DNA of 64,000 nt from Dokdonella_A sp963834755 (GCA_963834755.1 CAWICQ010000012.1:124001-188000), one strand, 5' to 3'. Shown: positions 8,708 to 18,179, counted from the first letter of the stretch. Program-made: numbers and translations. The notes: generated from the letters alone by a model not told the origin.

Positions 8708-9412
8708 TCATTGAAGCGGACTCCACACGCCGCCGCGCAACACTTCCAGCGGCCGAAAGCGCGCCTTGTAGTCCATCTTCGGATGGCCTTCGATCCAGAA
8801 ACCAAGATACAGATGATCCAGGCCGCGTTCGCGCGCGAGCTCGATTTGGCGAAGGATCGCGAATGTGCCGAGCGCGCGCTCGGGCAGCGAAGTATCGAAA
8901 TAGGTGTAGACGGCGGAGAGACCGCCCGCGCAGAAATCGGTGACGGCGACCGCGATCAGCCGACCCTCGTCACGAAACTCCATGAAGCGCGTCGGGCTCC
9001 AAGAGGTGTAGAGGAATCGCGCGAAATCTTCCGGACGCGCGTCGTCCATGCCGCCGCCGGGATGACGCGTCTGCAGATAGTGGCGATACAGCGCGAAATG
9101 TTCTTCGCTGTAGCCGGCGGCGACGATGTTCACTTCGATGTCGGCGTTTCGCGCGAGACACCGGCGCTGGCTGCGGTTCGGCCGGAAACGCGCGACCGGC
9201 ACGCGGCACGCAATGCAGGCCTTGCAGTTTCCGCAGTGGGGGTAATACACGTGGCCGCCGGCGCGTCGGTAACCGCGCTGCACGGCCAGCTCGTAGAGTT
9301 GCGGCAGTTGCGGCGCGCTCGGATCGATGACGAGATTCTGCGCCGTGCGCTCGCCGAAATAGCCGCATGCGTGCGGCAAGGTCTGGAACAAGCGGACGAC
9401 GTCGGAACGCAT
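8708..9412 (-). CDS. bpt: Aspartate/glutamate leucyltransferase
   Basis: A 234-residue Bpt-type aminoacyl-tRNA-protein transferase. It attaches leucine to N-terminal Asp or Glu, making the protein a substrate for the ClpS/ClpAP N-degron pathway. The cysteine-rich N-terminal signature YYPHCGNCKACIACRVPV is intact, as are the SRRCLARN-like region and the C-terminal GFWIEGHPKMDYKARFRP. Length matches the family. It starts 10 bases after the end of the upstream DUF2007 gene, so the two form an operon. clpS and aat are not in the window. Confidence 0.94.
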   Translation of the reverse strand: MRSDVVRLFQTLPHACGYFGERTAQNLVIDPSAPQLPQLYELAVQRGYRRAGGHVYYPHCGNCKACIACRVPVARFRPNRSQRRCLARNADIEVNIVAAGYSEEHFALYRHYLQTRHPGGGMDDARPEDFARFLYTSWSPTRFMEFRDEGRLIAVAVTDFCAGGLSAVYTYFDTSLPERALGTFAILRQIELARERGLDHLYLGFWIEGHPKMDYKARFRPLEVLRGGVWSPLQ

Positions 9413-9422
9413 GACGCTCTGT

Positions 9423-9809
9423 TTAGCGCGAGAGCTCGGTCAATGCAATGAGCGCGATCACGCCGGCGATCAGGGCGAAAACCACCAGCTTGATGCGCAG
9501 CGAGACGCGCTTGTGCTGGGAGGTGTCGCCGCTGCCGCGCGCGGCAGCCAGCTCGTCGGCAAAACGCGTCGCCGGCTCGAGGCCGGCGTCGCGCAGCACC
9601 TGGCGCGCACGGGTCTGATCCTCGGAGCGAACGACCCACACCTGCGGCCACGATTCGCGATCGCCGCGCGCGGTGTAGCTGAACCGTTTCCAGTCCGAGC
9701 CCTGGTAAGCGCGGCGATTGCTGATCGTGGTCTGGATGCCGTTCTCGGCCATCAAGGCGACGACGCGTTCGATGTTGGCGCTGCGCGGCGATGTGTAGAT
9801 CTGACGCAT
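9423..9809 (-). CDS. DUF2007-type protein with C-terminal membrane anchor
   Basis: A 128-residue protein. Residues 1-75 match the DUF2007 putative signal-transducing fold (RQIYTSPRSANIERVVALM, VWVVRSEDQTRARQVL). A short charged linker follows, and a single hydrophobic helix (LVVFALIAGVIALIAL) ends the protein, which should be tail-anchored with the domain in the cytoplasm. It is the first gene of a tight pair with bpt. The biochemical role of this family is not established. Confidence 0.75.
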   Translation of the reverse strand: MRQIYTSPRSANIERVVALMAENGIQTTISNRRAYQGSDWKRFSYTARGDRESWPQVWVVRSEDQTRARQVLRDAGLEPATRFADELAAARGSGDTSQHKRVSLRIKLVVFALIAGVIALIALTELSR

Positions 9810-9862
9810 ATCTCAGTTAAATGACGGGTCGCGCGTGGCGCGACGACAACGTCCCCAATTCC

Positions 9863-9878
9863 GCTCGCGGGAGAGGGG
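9863..9878. repeat. Family A half-element
   Basis: One arm of the family A palindrome, GCTCGCGGGAGAGGGG, without a matching left arm. It lies in the 117-base gap between the DUF2007 gene and the end of tesB. It looks like a decayed or truncated copy. Confidence 0.6.
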
Positions 9879-9946
9879 AAGGGCACAGTGGCACAGTTTC
9901 TCAAAAACGCGCTCATCCGCCTTCGGTAAACGAAGGCCGGCTCGCG

Positions 9947-10828
9947 TTATACCGCATCGGAGGGTTGCGCACGCAACCGTATCAAGCCTTCCTGCGCAGT
10001 TGATGCGACCAGGCGTCCGTCCTCACTGAAAATCATCCCGCGCGCAAGTCCACGCGCGCCCTGCGCGGTCGGACTGTCGCACGAATACAGCAGCCACTCG
10101 TCGACGCGGAATGGCCGGTGAAACCACAGCGCGTGATCGAGGCTCGCCATCTGCACGTTCTTCTGCAGATACGAAATGCCGTGCGGAAAAGTAGCCGTGC
10201 CGATCAGATGGAAATCGGACGCGTAAGCGAGCATCGAGCGGTGCAGCACGACGTCGTCCGGCGCGCGATCGATCAGGCGAAACCACACGTGCTGATACGG
10301 CGGCTGCTTGCCGGGATTGAGCTCGTCGCGCGGAAATACGCGTCGGAACTCGAATGGTCCGCGCATACCGAGCCAGCGCTGCAGCTTCGCCGGAATCCGC
10401 GCGAGTTCTTCGGGCGGAATTTCGAGGCGTGCAGGCAAGTCCTCGGGTTTGGGCACCTGCGGCATCGGCATCTGATGCTCGACGCCGGGCTCGGCGATCT
10501 GGAACGACACCGAACAATTGAGGATCGTTTGCCCGTGCTGGATCGCGACCACGCGGCGGACGGAAAAACTGCCGCCGTCACGCGTGCGTTCGACGTTGTA
10601 GACGATCGGCTTCTGGATGTCGCCGGCGCGCAGGAAATACGCGTGCAGCGAATGCGCGCCGCGCTCGTCGTCGACCGTCTGCTGCGCCGCCGACAGCGCC
10701 TGCCCAAGCACCTGGCCGCCAAACACATAGTGCGTGCCGATGTCGCGGCTTTCGCCGCGAAACAGGTTGTCCTCGAGGCGTTCGAGGCGGAGCAGGGCGA
10801 CGAGTTCTTCGACGAGGGCGTCGGTCAT
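9947..10828 (-). CDS. tesB: Acyl-CoA thioesterase II
   Basis: TesB, 293 residues, a double-hotdog thioesterase that hydrolyses medium- and long-chain acyl-CoA to free acid and CoA. The catalytic trio is recognisable by position: Asp205 in YASDFHL, Ser229 in QMASLDHALWFHR (Thr in the E. coli enzyme) and Gln279 in STAQEGL. The N-terminal half carries the GGQVLGQAL helix of the first hotdog. No signal peptide. It is followed on the same strand, upstream, by the AmpD-like amidase with a 93-base gap. Confidence 0.95.
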   Translation of the reverse strand: MTDALVEELVALLRLERLEDNLFRGESRDIGTHYVFGGQVLGQALSAAQQTVDDERGAHSLHAYFLRAGDIQKPIVYNVERTRDGGSFSVRRVVAIQHGQTILNCSVSFQIAEPGVEHQMPMPQVPKPEDLPARLEIPPEELARIPAKLQRWLGMRGPFEFRRVFPRDELNPGKQPPYQHVWFRLIDRAPDDVVLHRSMLAYASDFHLIGTATFPHGISYLQKNVQMASLDHALWFHRPFRVDEWLLYSCDSPTAQGARGLARGMIFSEDGRLVASTAQEGLIRLRAQPSDAV

Positions 10829-10921
10829 GGGCGCAGCGCCGGATCGGGGCGGGCGAGTATAGCGTCGGCGTGCCGAACGATCTCGCGGCGGACGTTCGGC
10901 CGGTTCGGACTTTCTTCGAAT

Positions 10922-11503
10922 TCAATCCTTGTGCTCGACGGGCGCGTTGAGCCGCTCGAGCCCGCTGGCATTGAGCACTTCATCCCACGGAAAGAGCGGA
11001 CCGGGATCCTGACGACGCGGCAACAGCGTGGCCGCATCGTCGCTGGCTGGTTCGAGCCGGCGATCGAGATCTTCGTGTCCGGCGATCCAGCGCAAATTCG
11101 GCAGCTCATTGCGCAATTTACCGAGCAGCGCGAGCAGCGCGTCGATCTGCTCGCGCGTGTAGGGTTCGGTGAATGCCTGATGGCGGCTGTCGTTCCAGTA
11201 CGGATAGCGGCCGCGATTGACGAGCTCGATGCCGATCGAGCGCGTGTTGTAGCCGAACGTCTGGTTGGCGACGCGCGCATCGGCGACGAAGCGGAACACC
11301 GCGCCGTCGCGATCAACGTAGTAGTGACCGCTGTTGCCGGTGCCTTTCTCGTAGCGGACCTTTTCGCCGAATTCGCGCGCGAGCCTCATGTCCGGCAGCT
11401 CCGTGCAGTGCACGACGATGAGATCGATCGCGCTCACGGCGCGCGTGTCGAGTCGCTCTTCGTACGGCAGCGGCCAATCCTGGATGGCAAGCGTCGCGGG
11501 CAT
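10922..11503 (-). CDS. N-acetylmuramoyl-L-alanine amidase, AmpD-like (amidase_2 fold)
   Basis: A 193-residue amidase_2 protein that should cleave the MurNAc-L-Ala bond of peptidoglycan fragments. The zinc site is visible: His32 in VVHCTE, His143 in AGHEDLD and Asp166 in DPGPLFPW. NSGHYYVDRDG at 57-67 and the GIELVN strand are typical. There is no signal peptide, as in AmpD, which recycles anhydromuropeptides in the cytoplasm. The usual AmpD SDIAPGRK stretch is replaced by EDLDRRLEP, so it may not be the orthologue. The start codon lies just after a tandem palindrome, and there is no clear Shine-Dalgarno sequence. Confidence 0.87.
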   Translation of the reverse strand: MPATLAIQDWPLPYEERLDTRAVSAIDLIVVHCTELPDMRLAREFGEKVRYEKGTGNSGHYYVDRDGAVFRFVADARVANQTFGYNTRSIGIELVNRGRYPYWNDSRHQAFTEPYTREQIDALLALLGKLRNELPNLRWIAGHEDLDRRLEPASDDAATLLPRRQDPGPLFPWDEVLNASGLERLNAPVEHKD

Positions 11504-11507
11504 GGGC

Positions 11508-11545
11508 GAAGTTTCGCATGCGAACGGAAGTTTCGCATGCGAAAG
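11508..11545. promoter_or_regulatory. Tandem 19-bp repeat with TTCGCATGCGAA palindromes
   Basis: Two head-to-tail 19-base units (11508-11526 and 11527-11545) of GAAGTTTCGCATGCGAA plus two bases, differing only near the end. Each contains the perfect 12-base palindrome TTCGCATGCGAA. They sit in the 119-base divergent spacer between the amidase (start at 11503) and the alpha/beta hydrolase (start at 11623), touching the amidase leader. The arrangement looks like a paired operator for a dimeric regulator acting on one or both genes. No regulator is adjacent. Confidence 0.5.
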
Positions 11546-11622
11546 GAAGTGCTACGGCTCACCGCAGCCACGGCCGCCCGCGCCGATGGTGCTACGATCC
11601 GATGTTGATCCGGCGACGCGCG

Positions 11623-12135
11623 ATGAAAGGCACGGTCATCCTCTCCCACGGCCTCGAAAGCGGCCCGAATGCGACCAAGGTGAGCGCGCTCGCGCGCATC
11701 GCCGACGCGCTCGGCTGGGAAAGCATTCGTCCCGATTATCTCGACATCGATGCGCGCAAGGATGCGCGCGCGATCGATGCGCGTGTCGCGCGCGCGCTGG
11801 CGCACACGCCGGGCGAAGGCCGCGTCGTGTTCGGCGGTTCGAGCATGGGCGCGTTCGTATCGGGTTTTGCCTCGCTCGAGCATTCGTGCGTCGGCTTGTT
11901 CCTGCTCGCGCTGCCGCTCGAGATTCCCGGATACTGGCGCCGGTTTTCGGCCGCCAACGTTCCTGTCGCGATGGTGCACGGCTGGAGCGACGAGCTCTGT
12001 CCGGTCGATGCCGCGATCGATTTCGCGCGCGCACACGGTGCCGCTCTGCACCTCGTTCCCGACGATCACCGGCTCGGCTCGCACGTCGTTTTCTGCGCCG
12101 ACGTGTTCCGCCGCTTCCTACTGGATCTGGGCTGA
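11623..12135 (+). CDS. Small alpha/beta hydrolase
   Basis: A 170-residue alpha/beta hydrolase. The oxyanion strand ILSHGLESGP (6-15) is followed by the nucleophile elbow G-S-S-M-G with Ser74. The acid is likely Asp in HGWSDELCP, and the histidine lies in the PDDHRLGSH region. The protein is short and lacks a lid domain, like the YqiA/RBBP9 esterases. The ATG at 11623 is preferred; an in-frame ATG at 11602 would add seven basic residues. Its stop is followed after one base by the rlmKL start, so translation is coupled. Substrate unknown. Confidence 0.8.
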   Translation: MKGTVILSHGLESGPNATKVSALARIADALGWESIRPDYLDIDARKDARAIDARVARALAHTPGEGRVVFGGSSMGAFVSGFASLEHSCVGLFLLALPLEIPGYWRRFSAANVPVAMVHGWSDELCPVDAAIDFARAHGAALHLVPDDHRLGSHVVFCADVFRRFLLDLG

Positions 12136-12136
12136 C

Positions 12137-14383
12137 GTGATCGCTGCGGCGCGAACCTACTTCGCGACCTGCGCGAAGGGCATCGAATATCTGCTGCGCG
12201 ACGAGTTGCGCGCGCTCGGTGCGGCGGATGCGCACGAAAAGCTCGCCGGCGTGCAGTTCTCGGGTGATCTCGCCGCCGGTTACCGCGCGTGTCTCCAGTC
12301 GCGACTCGCGAGCCGGATCCTGATGCCGCTTGCGGAGTTCGATGCGGTGGATGCCGACGCACTGTACGCGGGCGTGCAGCGCATCGACTGGAGCGAGCAC
12401 CTCGCCGTCGATGGCACGCTCGCGGTCGACGCCGTGAGCACGGCGAGCACGTTGCGTCACACGCAGTTCGTCGCGCAGCGCGTCAAGGATGCGATCGTCG
12501 ATCAGTTCCGCGCGAGCACGGGCGCGCGTCCGAGCGTGGATATCGAACGACCGTCGGTGCGCATCAATCTTCGCCTGTATCGGAATCAGGCGACGCTGTC
12601 GCTCGATCTCTCGGGAACGCCGCTGCATCGTCGCGGCTGGCGGCGCGGGCAGGGCGAAGCGCCGTTGAAGGAAAACCTCGCCGCCGCGATGTTGCTGCGC
12701 GCCGGCTGGCGGGAGATCTTTGCGGCGGGCGGTGCGCTCGTTGATCCGATGTGCGGCGCGGCAACGCTGCTGATCGAAGGCGCGCTGATGGCCGCGGATG
12801 TTGCGCCGGGTTTGCAGCGCGAGTATTTCGGTTTTCTCGGCTGGCGCGGTCACGATCGCGAGCTCTGGTCGAACTTGCTCGACGCCGCAAAGGCGCGCGC
12901 GGAGATCGGACTGCGCGCGCTGCCGTCGATGTTCTTTGGCTACGACAACGATCCGCGCGTGCTGAACGAAGCCCGACGAAACGCGCAGGCCGCCGGCGTC
13001 GCCGGTTTTCTGCAGCTGGCGCGGCGTGACGTCGATCACCTGGAACGTGCGGAAGAGTGCGTGGCGCCCGGCCTGGTGATCTGCAATCCGCCATATGGCG
13101 AACGCATTGGCGAGCAGGCGGAATTGGCGCCGCTTTATCGCACGCTCGGCGAGCGCCTGCGTACGCAATTCGTCGGATGGCGCGCGGCCGTCATCACGTC
13201 GGATGACGAGTTGGGCCACGCGCTCGGCTTGCGCGCGCAAAAGCGTTACGTACTCTTCAACGGCGCGTTGGAATGCCGGCTGCTGGTGTTCGATCTTGCC
13301 GCCGAAGAGCGGCCGCGCGAGCGCGTCGAACGACCGCTATCGGACGGTGCGACGGCAGTCGTCAATCGCATCACGAAGAATGCGCGTCATCTGCGCAAGC
13401 GGCTGGCGAAGGAAGCGATCGGTTGTTATCGCGTTTACGACGCCGACTTGCCCGAATACGCGGCGGCGATCGATGTGTATACGGCCGTGCAAGAGGAGCA
13501 GGCGGATTCCGCAGCAGCGCGGCCCGTCGATTCGAACACAGCCGAAAGCGATCCGCGGATGTGGCTGCACGTGCAGGAATACGCGCCGCCGAAAGATGTG
13601 CCCGAACACATCGCGCGCGATCGCATGCGCGATCTCGTGCGCGCGGCGGGCGTCGCGCTCGATGTTCCGCGCGAGCGCATCGCCGTAAAAACGCGCTATC
13701 GAGCCAAAGGCGGATCGAAATACGGACGCCTCGCGGAGCGTGATGAATTTCTGTGGGTCGAGGAGGGCGGGTTGCGCTTTCGCGTGAACCTTTTCGACTA
13801 TCTCGACACGGGACTTTTCCTCGATCATCGCCCCGTGCGCGCACGCATCCGCGAGATCGCGCGCGGGAAGCGTTTCCTCAACCTGTTCTGCTACACGGCG
13901 ACTGCGAGCGTGCACGCCGCGGCGGGCGCTGCGCGCACGACGACCAGCGTGGATCTCTCGGCGACGTATCTCGAATGGGCTTCGCGCAATTTCGCGCGCA
14001 ATGATTTTACTGGTTCGCCGCATCTGCTCGTGCAGGCGGATGTGCTCGGCTGGCTGATGCACGAGCGCGGCGAGTACGACCTGATTTTCGTCGATCCGCC
14101 GACGTTCTCCAATTCCAAGCGCACCGACGATTTCGACGTGCAGCGCGATTATGTGCGCCTTCTCGAATTGTGTATTGCGCGGTTGGCGCCGGACGGCTTG
14201 ATTCTGTTCTCAACCAATGCGCGGCGATTCAGGCTGGAACGTGACGCGCTTGGCGGTGCCGTCGTACGCGACATCACGCCGTCGACGATTCCGTTCGATT
14301 TCGCGCGTAATCCGCGCATTCATGCGTGCTTCGAGCTCGTCCACGCACATTCCGGCGCACATTCCGGCATTGCAAATTGCTGA
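12137..14383 (+). CDS. rlmL: Bifunctional 23S rRNA methyltransferase RlmKL (m2G2445 and m7G2069)
   Basis: A 748-residue fusion of two SAM-dependent rRNA methyltransferases. The N-terminal THUMP domain (about 1-160) binds RNA. The RlmL module carries VDPMCGAATLLIEGAL and the catalytic NPPYGE (Asn317 onwards). The RlmK module carries LNLFCYTATASVHAA and FVDPPTF (Asp653). It is longer than the 702-residue E. coli protein, with extra residues in the linker near VQEEQADSAAARPVD. The start is a GTG at 12137, one base after the upstream hydrolase stop; no better start exists. Confidence 0.95.
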   Translation: MIAAARTYFATCAKGIEYLLRDELRALGAADAHEKLAGVQFSGDLAAGYRACLQSRLASRILMPLAEFDAVDADALYAGVQRIDWSEHLAVDGTLAVDAVSTASTLRHTQFVAQRVKDAIVDQFRASTGARPSVDIERPSVRINLRLYRNQATLSLDLSGTPLHRRGWRRGQGEAPLKENLAAAMLLRAGWREIFAAGGALVDPMCGAATLLIEGALMAADVAPGLQREYFGFLGWRGHDRELWSNLLDAAKARAEIGLRALPSMFFGYDNDPRVLNEARRNAQAAGVAGFLQLARRDVDHLERAEECVAPGLVICNPPYGERIGEQAELAPLYRTLGERLRTQFVGWRAAVITSDDELGHALGLRAQKRYVLFNGALECRLLVFDLAAEERPRERVERPLSDGATAVVNRITKNARHLRKRLAKEAIGCYRVYDADLPEYAAAIDVYTAVQEEQADSAAARPVDSNTAESDPRMWLHVQEYAPPKDVPEHIARDRMRDLVRAAGVALDVPRERIAVKTRYRAKGGSKYGRLAERDEFLWVEEGGLRFRVNLFDYLDTGLFLDHRPVRARIREIARGKRFLNLFCYTATASVHAAAGAARTTTSVDLSATYLEWASRNFARNDFTGSPHLLVQADVLGWLMHERGEYDLIFVDPPTFSNSKRTDDFDVQRDYVRLLELCIARLAPDGLILFSTNARRFRLERDALGGAVVRDITPSTIPFDFARNPRIHACFELVHAHSGAHSGIANC

Positions 14384-14477
14384 CGTTTTCTTAACGGCGT
14401 CGAGTGAAGAATTTCAGTCGTGATTCAGCCGCTCCGCCTCACGATGCGGTTGCGATCCTGAAGGAGGGATTTCAATC

Positions 14478-14951
14478 ATGTCTGCATTGCGCAAGTACAG
14501 CGTCCGCTTTGCGTTGCTGGGCCTTCTGGGCGCCGGCGTCGCGCTGGCAGCGCCGTCTGCGTTGGCCCGCGGCTACGGCCACGGTCATGGCGGGTACGGT
14601 GGCGGTTATGGCCACGGCCACGTCAGTTTCGGCATCAACATCGGCGTGCCCGGTTTCGGCTTCGGCTACGGATACGGTGGGTATGGCGGGTACGGCGGTT
14701 ATGCCGCGGCTTACTACCCGGCGTATTACCCGGCGTACTACGCGCCGGCCTACTACCCGGCGTATTACCCGGCGTATTACCCGTCGTACTACGACTCGGG
14801 TTATGCCTCGGTCTATTACGGTGGGTACGGTCACGGCTATTACCGCGGCCGCGGCTATTACCATGGTGGTGGCGGCTACCGCGGTGGTGGCGGCTATCAC
14901 GGCCACGACGACGGGCATCGTCAATCGGGTTACTACTATCGCGGCAGATGA
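14478..14951 (+). CDS. Gly/Tyr/His-rich exported protein with YYPA repeats
   Basis: A 157-residue protein with a signal peptide (residues 1-31, ending ALA-RGYG). The mature part is almost only Gly, Tyr, His, Ala and Pro. It has Gly-Tyr-Gly-His runs, then about six tandem Tyr-Tyr-Pro-Ala/Ser units (around residues 78-105), then a Gly-Arg-His tail. A near-perfect AAGGAGG lies 10 bases before the ATG, the strongest ribosome site in the window, and a strong terminator follows, suggesting high expression as a monocistron. No domain is recognised. Low-complexity Tyr/Gly composition suggests a surface, adhesive or metal-binding role (inference). Confidence 0.75.
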   Translation: MSALRKYSVRFALLGLLGAGVALAAPSALARGYGHGHGGYGGGYGHGHVSFGINIGVPGFGFGYGYGGYGGYGGYAAAYYPAYYPAYYAPAYYPAYYPAYYPSYYDSGYASVYYGGYGHGYYRGRGYYHGGGGYRGGGGYHGHDDGHRQSGYYYRGR

Positions 14952-14966
14952 CCGCCGCTACGTTCA

Positions 14967-15054
14967 ACGCTGGTAGCGTACCCCTCCCTCCCCCTTCCCC
15001 GTTACCAGCGTACCCGCCCCGCGACGATTTCCCCTGGTCGTCGCGGGGTTTCTT
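14967..15054 (+). terminator. Double hairpin, terminator of the Gly/Tyr-rich gene
   Basis: Two stems follow the stop codon. The first pairs ACGCTGGTA (14967-14975) with TACCAGCGT (15003-15011) around a pyrimidine-rich loop. The second pairs CCCCGCGACGA (15017-15027) with TCGTCGCGGGG (15038-15048), an 11-bp stem followed by TTTCTT, the form of an intrinsic terminator. Confidence 0.85.
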
Positions 15055-15136
15055 ACTTCTGGACGGGCGTACTCGCTTCCCGGAGTGCGGCGGCGTCGCG
15101 TTATGATCGGCGCCCCTTGCCACGCGGGACTTCGGC

Positions 15137-15808
15137 ATGACCCACGATCGTCCGCGCACGCGGCGCAATCCTCCGGCCCGGCGAGATCCCGCCGCGCAGC
15201 CGGACGCGTGGACGTTTTTCCGCCAGTGGCTGCGCAATCCGCGCGCGATGGCAGCGCTGTCGCCGTCGAGCCGGCAATTGGCGAAGCTGATGATCGAGCA
15301 GCTGCCAGAAGGCGCGCGCCAGATCATCGAGCTCGGCGGCGGCACCGGCGTTTTCACGCAGGCGCTGCTCGAGCATGGCGTTGAACCCGCCGAACTGATC
15401 GTGGTCGAGTTGAACGAGGAGCTGCATCAGCTCCTGCGTCAGCGCTTTCCTGCGGTCCGGGTCGTGTGCGGCGACGCGCAGGAGCTTCGCAGCATCGTTC
15501 GCGACAGTGGCTTCGCGGAACAGCGCCCGGGCGTCGACGCCGTGGTGAGCGGTCTCGGCATGCTTTCGATGTCGCGCGCGACGCAGCGCGCGATACTCGA
15601 CGGCGTTTTCGGTGTTCTGCGCGAAGGCGGGCGTTTCATCCAGTTCACGTACGGACCGGCGAGCCCGATATCGCGCGAGCTCTTGAACGAGCTCGGTCTC
15701 GGCGTCAGCCGCGCGGGCATCGCCTGGCTCAACGTGCCGCCGGCGACGGTGTACGTCTATTCGCGGCATCGATCGAAAGCGGTGCCGGCCGCGCGGAGTT
15801 GCCGCTGA
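15137..15808 (+). CDS. Class I SAM-dependent methyltransferase, PmtA-like
   Basis: A 223-residue methyltransferase. SAM motif I is IIELGGGTGVFTQALL (residues 63-78), with the acidic residue in VVELNEEL. The preceding FFRQWLRNPRAMAALSPSSRQLA is characteristic of the phospholipid N-methyltransferase/rRNA dimethylase-like group (PmtA type), which methylates phosphatidylethanolamine at the membrane. The substrate cannot be confirmed here. The first 20 residues are basic and disordered. It stands alone between a terminator and a convergent peptidase gene. Confidence 0.75.
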   Translation: MTHDRPRTRRNPPARRDPAAQPDAWTFFRQWLRNPRAMAALSPSSRQLAKLMIEQLPEGARQIIELGGGTGVFTQALLEHGVEPAELIVVELNEELHQLLRQRFPAVRVVCGDAQELRSIVRDSGFAEQRPGVDAVVSGLGMLSMSRATQRAILDGVFGVLREGGRFIQFTYGPASPISRELLNELGLGVSRAGIAWLNVPPATVYVYSRHRSKAVPAARSCR

Positions 15809-15907
15809 GGTTTGTCGCCGCGACGAACGTCCATTGTTCGGCAACCAATTTCCTTCGATTCGTGGCGCGCCGTTTCCTCAGCGTGCTCCTCTCGATGTCC
15901 TCGGCCA

Positions 15908-17972
15908 TCAATTCACCGGCGCGGCATCATTCATCCGGATCGCGCGGTGCTTGTCGAACCAGCCGATCGTGTACAGCACCTGCGCCAGCATGTTGCTCGG
16001 CCGCGTATTGATTTCGTGCGACGCACCAGGAATGCGCAGCAGCGCCGTATCGACCTTGCGCAATTTCAACGCCTGATAGAACTGCTCGGCTTCCGAGCTC
16101 GGCGTGCGGTGATCGTCCTCGCCGGTGATCAGCATCGTCGGCGTCTTCACGTTGCCGACGTACGTGATCGGCGAGCGCTCCATGTAATTGGCCTCCTGTT
16201 GCCACGGCATGCCGGGAAACCAGTAGCGCGAGAACAGCGGATAAAGATCCGACGTCAGCGTGAAGCTGTACCAGTTGATCACCGGCTTGGCGACGACCGC
16301 AGCCCGGAAGCGATCGGTGTGGCCGACGATCCACGCCGTCAGCACGCCGCCGCCGCTGCCGCCGGTGACGAACAGGTTGCTGCGTGTCGACCGATCCGCG
16401 CGCGATGACCGCTTCGACCACGCTGATCAAGTCGTCGTAGTCCTTGCTCGGATACGCGTTCTGGATCAGGTTCGCGAATTCGCTGCCGTAGCTCGTGCTG
16501 CCGCGCGGATTGGCGTAGACGACGATGTAACCGTGCGCGGCGTAGAGCTGCGTCTCCGGCGCGAAGCGCGGCCCATAGTTCGCGAACGGGCCGCCGTGGA
16601 TTTCGAGCAGCAGCGGATATTTCCTGGTCGCGTCGAAATCGGGCGGCGTCATCATCCAGGCTTCGACATCGCGGCCGTCCGCGCTCGATTTGACGTGCAT
16701 CGCCTGGACCTGCGCGAGTTTCCTGTGGCCGAGCAGGTTCGCGTTGAGATCGGTCAGCGAGCGCGGCTTGCCGCCGCGATCGACGATCGCGACATCCGCC
16801 GGCCGGTATGCGCTGTTGCGCGTGTATGCGACGCGGCCTGCCGCCGTCGACATCGCGCCGCCGCTGTACGGACGCCCCATCCCAGTGCCGCCGAAGTCGT
16901 CGGCGAGCGTCTGCACCTTGCCGCCGCCGGCTGCGATCCAGCCGATCTTGGTGACGCCTTGATCGTCGTAATGGAAGAAAAGGCCGCTGTTGCCGTCCCA
17001 GCCGAGATCGTCGACGTCGAAATCGAAATCCGGCGTCAGCACGTGCGGCGAGCCGCCGGCGAGTTCCATCGTGTAGATGTGCGATCCCTGATACGGCTTG
17101 CCGTTGTCGTCGTAGCCGAGCCACGCGATGCGCTTGCCGTCGGGCGAAACGACGGCGCCCTGATCCGGACCTTTGCGCTGCGTCAGCCGCGCGACTGCGC
17201 CCGACGCGACGTCGACGCGATAGAGATCGCTTTCGAGCGGCTCGTATTCCCAATCCGGATCGAAATTGCTGGACACGATCAGCGCGCGGTCGTCGCGCGT
17301 CCACGCCGGCCTGCCCATGAAATTGTGCTTGCCTTCGGTGATCTGGCGCGGCGCGCCGCCATCCGCGGCGACGACGAACACATGCGTGTAGCCGGGATCG
17401 ACGTAGCCGCTGCCGTCGATGCGATAGATCACGCGATCGATGACGCGCGGAGGCGCCGCCCACTCGGCGCCTTTCGGCGCCGCCGGCATCTGCGCGATCG
17501 AGACGTCGGGCGCAGGTACGCGCATCGTGAACGCGATCCATTTGCCGTCCGGCGACCAGCTGAGATGGCGTGGCGCCTGCGTCAAGTGCGTGATCGCCGC
17601 CGATTCGGCTCGATCCATCCAGCGCACGAAGATCTGCGCCTTGCCGTCTTCGCTCGCAACCCACGCCAGGCGTTTTCCGTCGGGCGACCAGGTGGCGCCG
17701 CCGTCGTTCGCTGCGCCCGTCGTCAGTGGCCGGTTGTCGCGTCCGTCGCTGTCGATGATCCAGAGGTTCGAACGCCTGCGATCCTTCATCACGTCGAACC
17801 AGGATCGCTCGTAGACGATGGACTTGCCGTCCGGCGAGAGTTCGGGGGCGTCCGCCCACTGCATCTGGAACACGTCCATCGGCTGCAGCGGCGCCGGCTC
17901 GCTCGATTGCGCATGCGCCAGCGCGGCAGCCCAGGCTAGGACGAGGCAGGGCAGGGGACGAATCATCGGCAT
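15908..17972 (-). pseudogene. S9 prolyl oligopeptidase-family peptidase, interrupted by a frameshift
   Basis: The gene encodes an exported S9 peptidase: signal peptide (MPMIRPLPCLVLAWAAALAHA), a seven-bladed propeller with repeated SPDGK and WSPDGK motifs, then an alpha/beta hydrolase domain. The frame breaks just before the nucleophile. Removing one base near 16379 joins ...SVDTQ to NLFVTGGSGGG and restores a 687-residue protein with Ser in GGSGGG, Asp in GEDDHRTPSS and His in ASHE. As read, the product stops being homologous before the active site. GGAG precedes the ATG at 17972. Either a sequencing error or a recent lesion; every other part is intact. Confidence 0.85.
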
Positions 17973-18179
17973 CGCGGGCTCCGGCAGCGAAAGGCGGTTG
18001 CGCACTATGGTGGTCGGATTTCGGATCGCACAGTGACTTTGGTTGGGCTTGCGGCTTCGGCGGGCGCCTCACGCGGCGGCCTGTCGGCGGCGTCATGGTA
18101 ACGTTCCGCCGCCGTAATAAACTTCGATCGGGGCACCGCGGTTTCGCGGGGCCGGATGCGTGCGCGAGGATTTTCGATC

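Noticed and set aside
14700..14800. CRISPR-like or minisatellite array
   Set aside because: The short repeated bases (CCGGCGTATTAC units) encode in-frame Tyr-Tyr-Pro-Ala repeats of a protein with a signal peptide. Units are contiguous with no spacers.
16360..16400. Programmed frameshift in the S9 peptidase
   Set aside because: There is no slippery heptamer, no stop codon at the shift, and the other four breaks in the window share no sequence with it. A plain single-base gain explains it.
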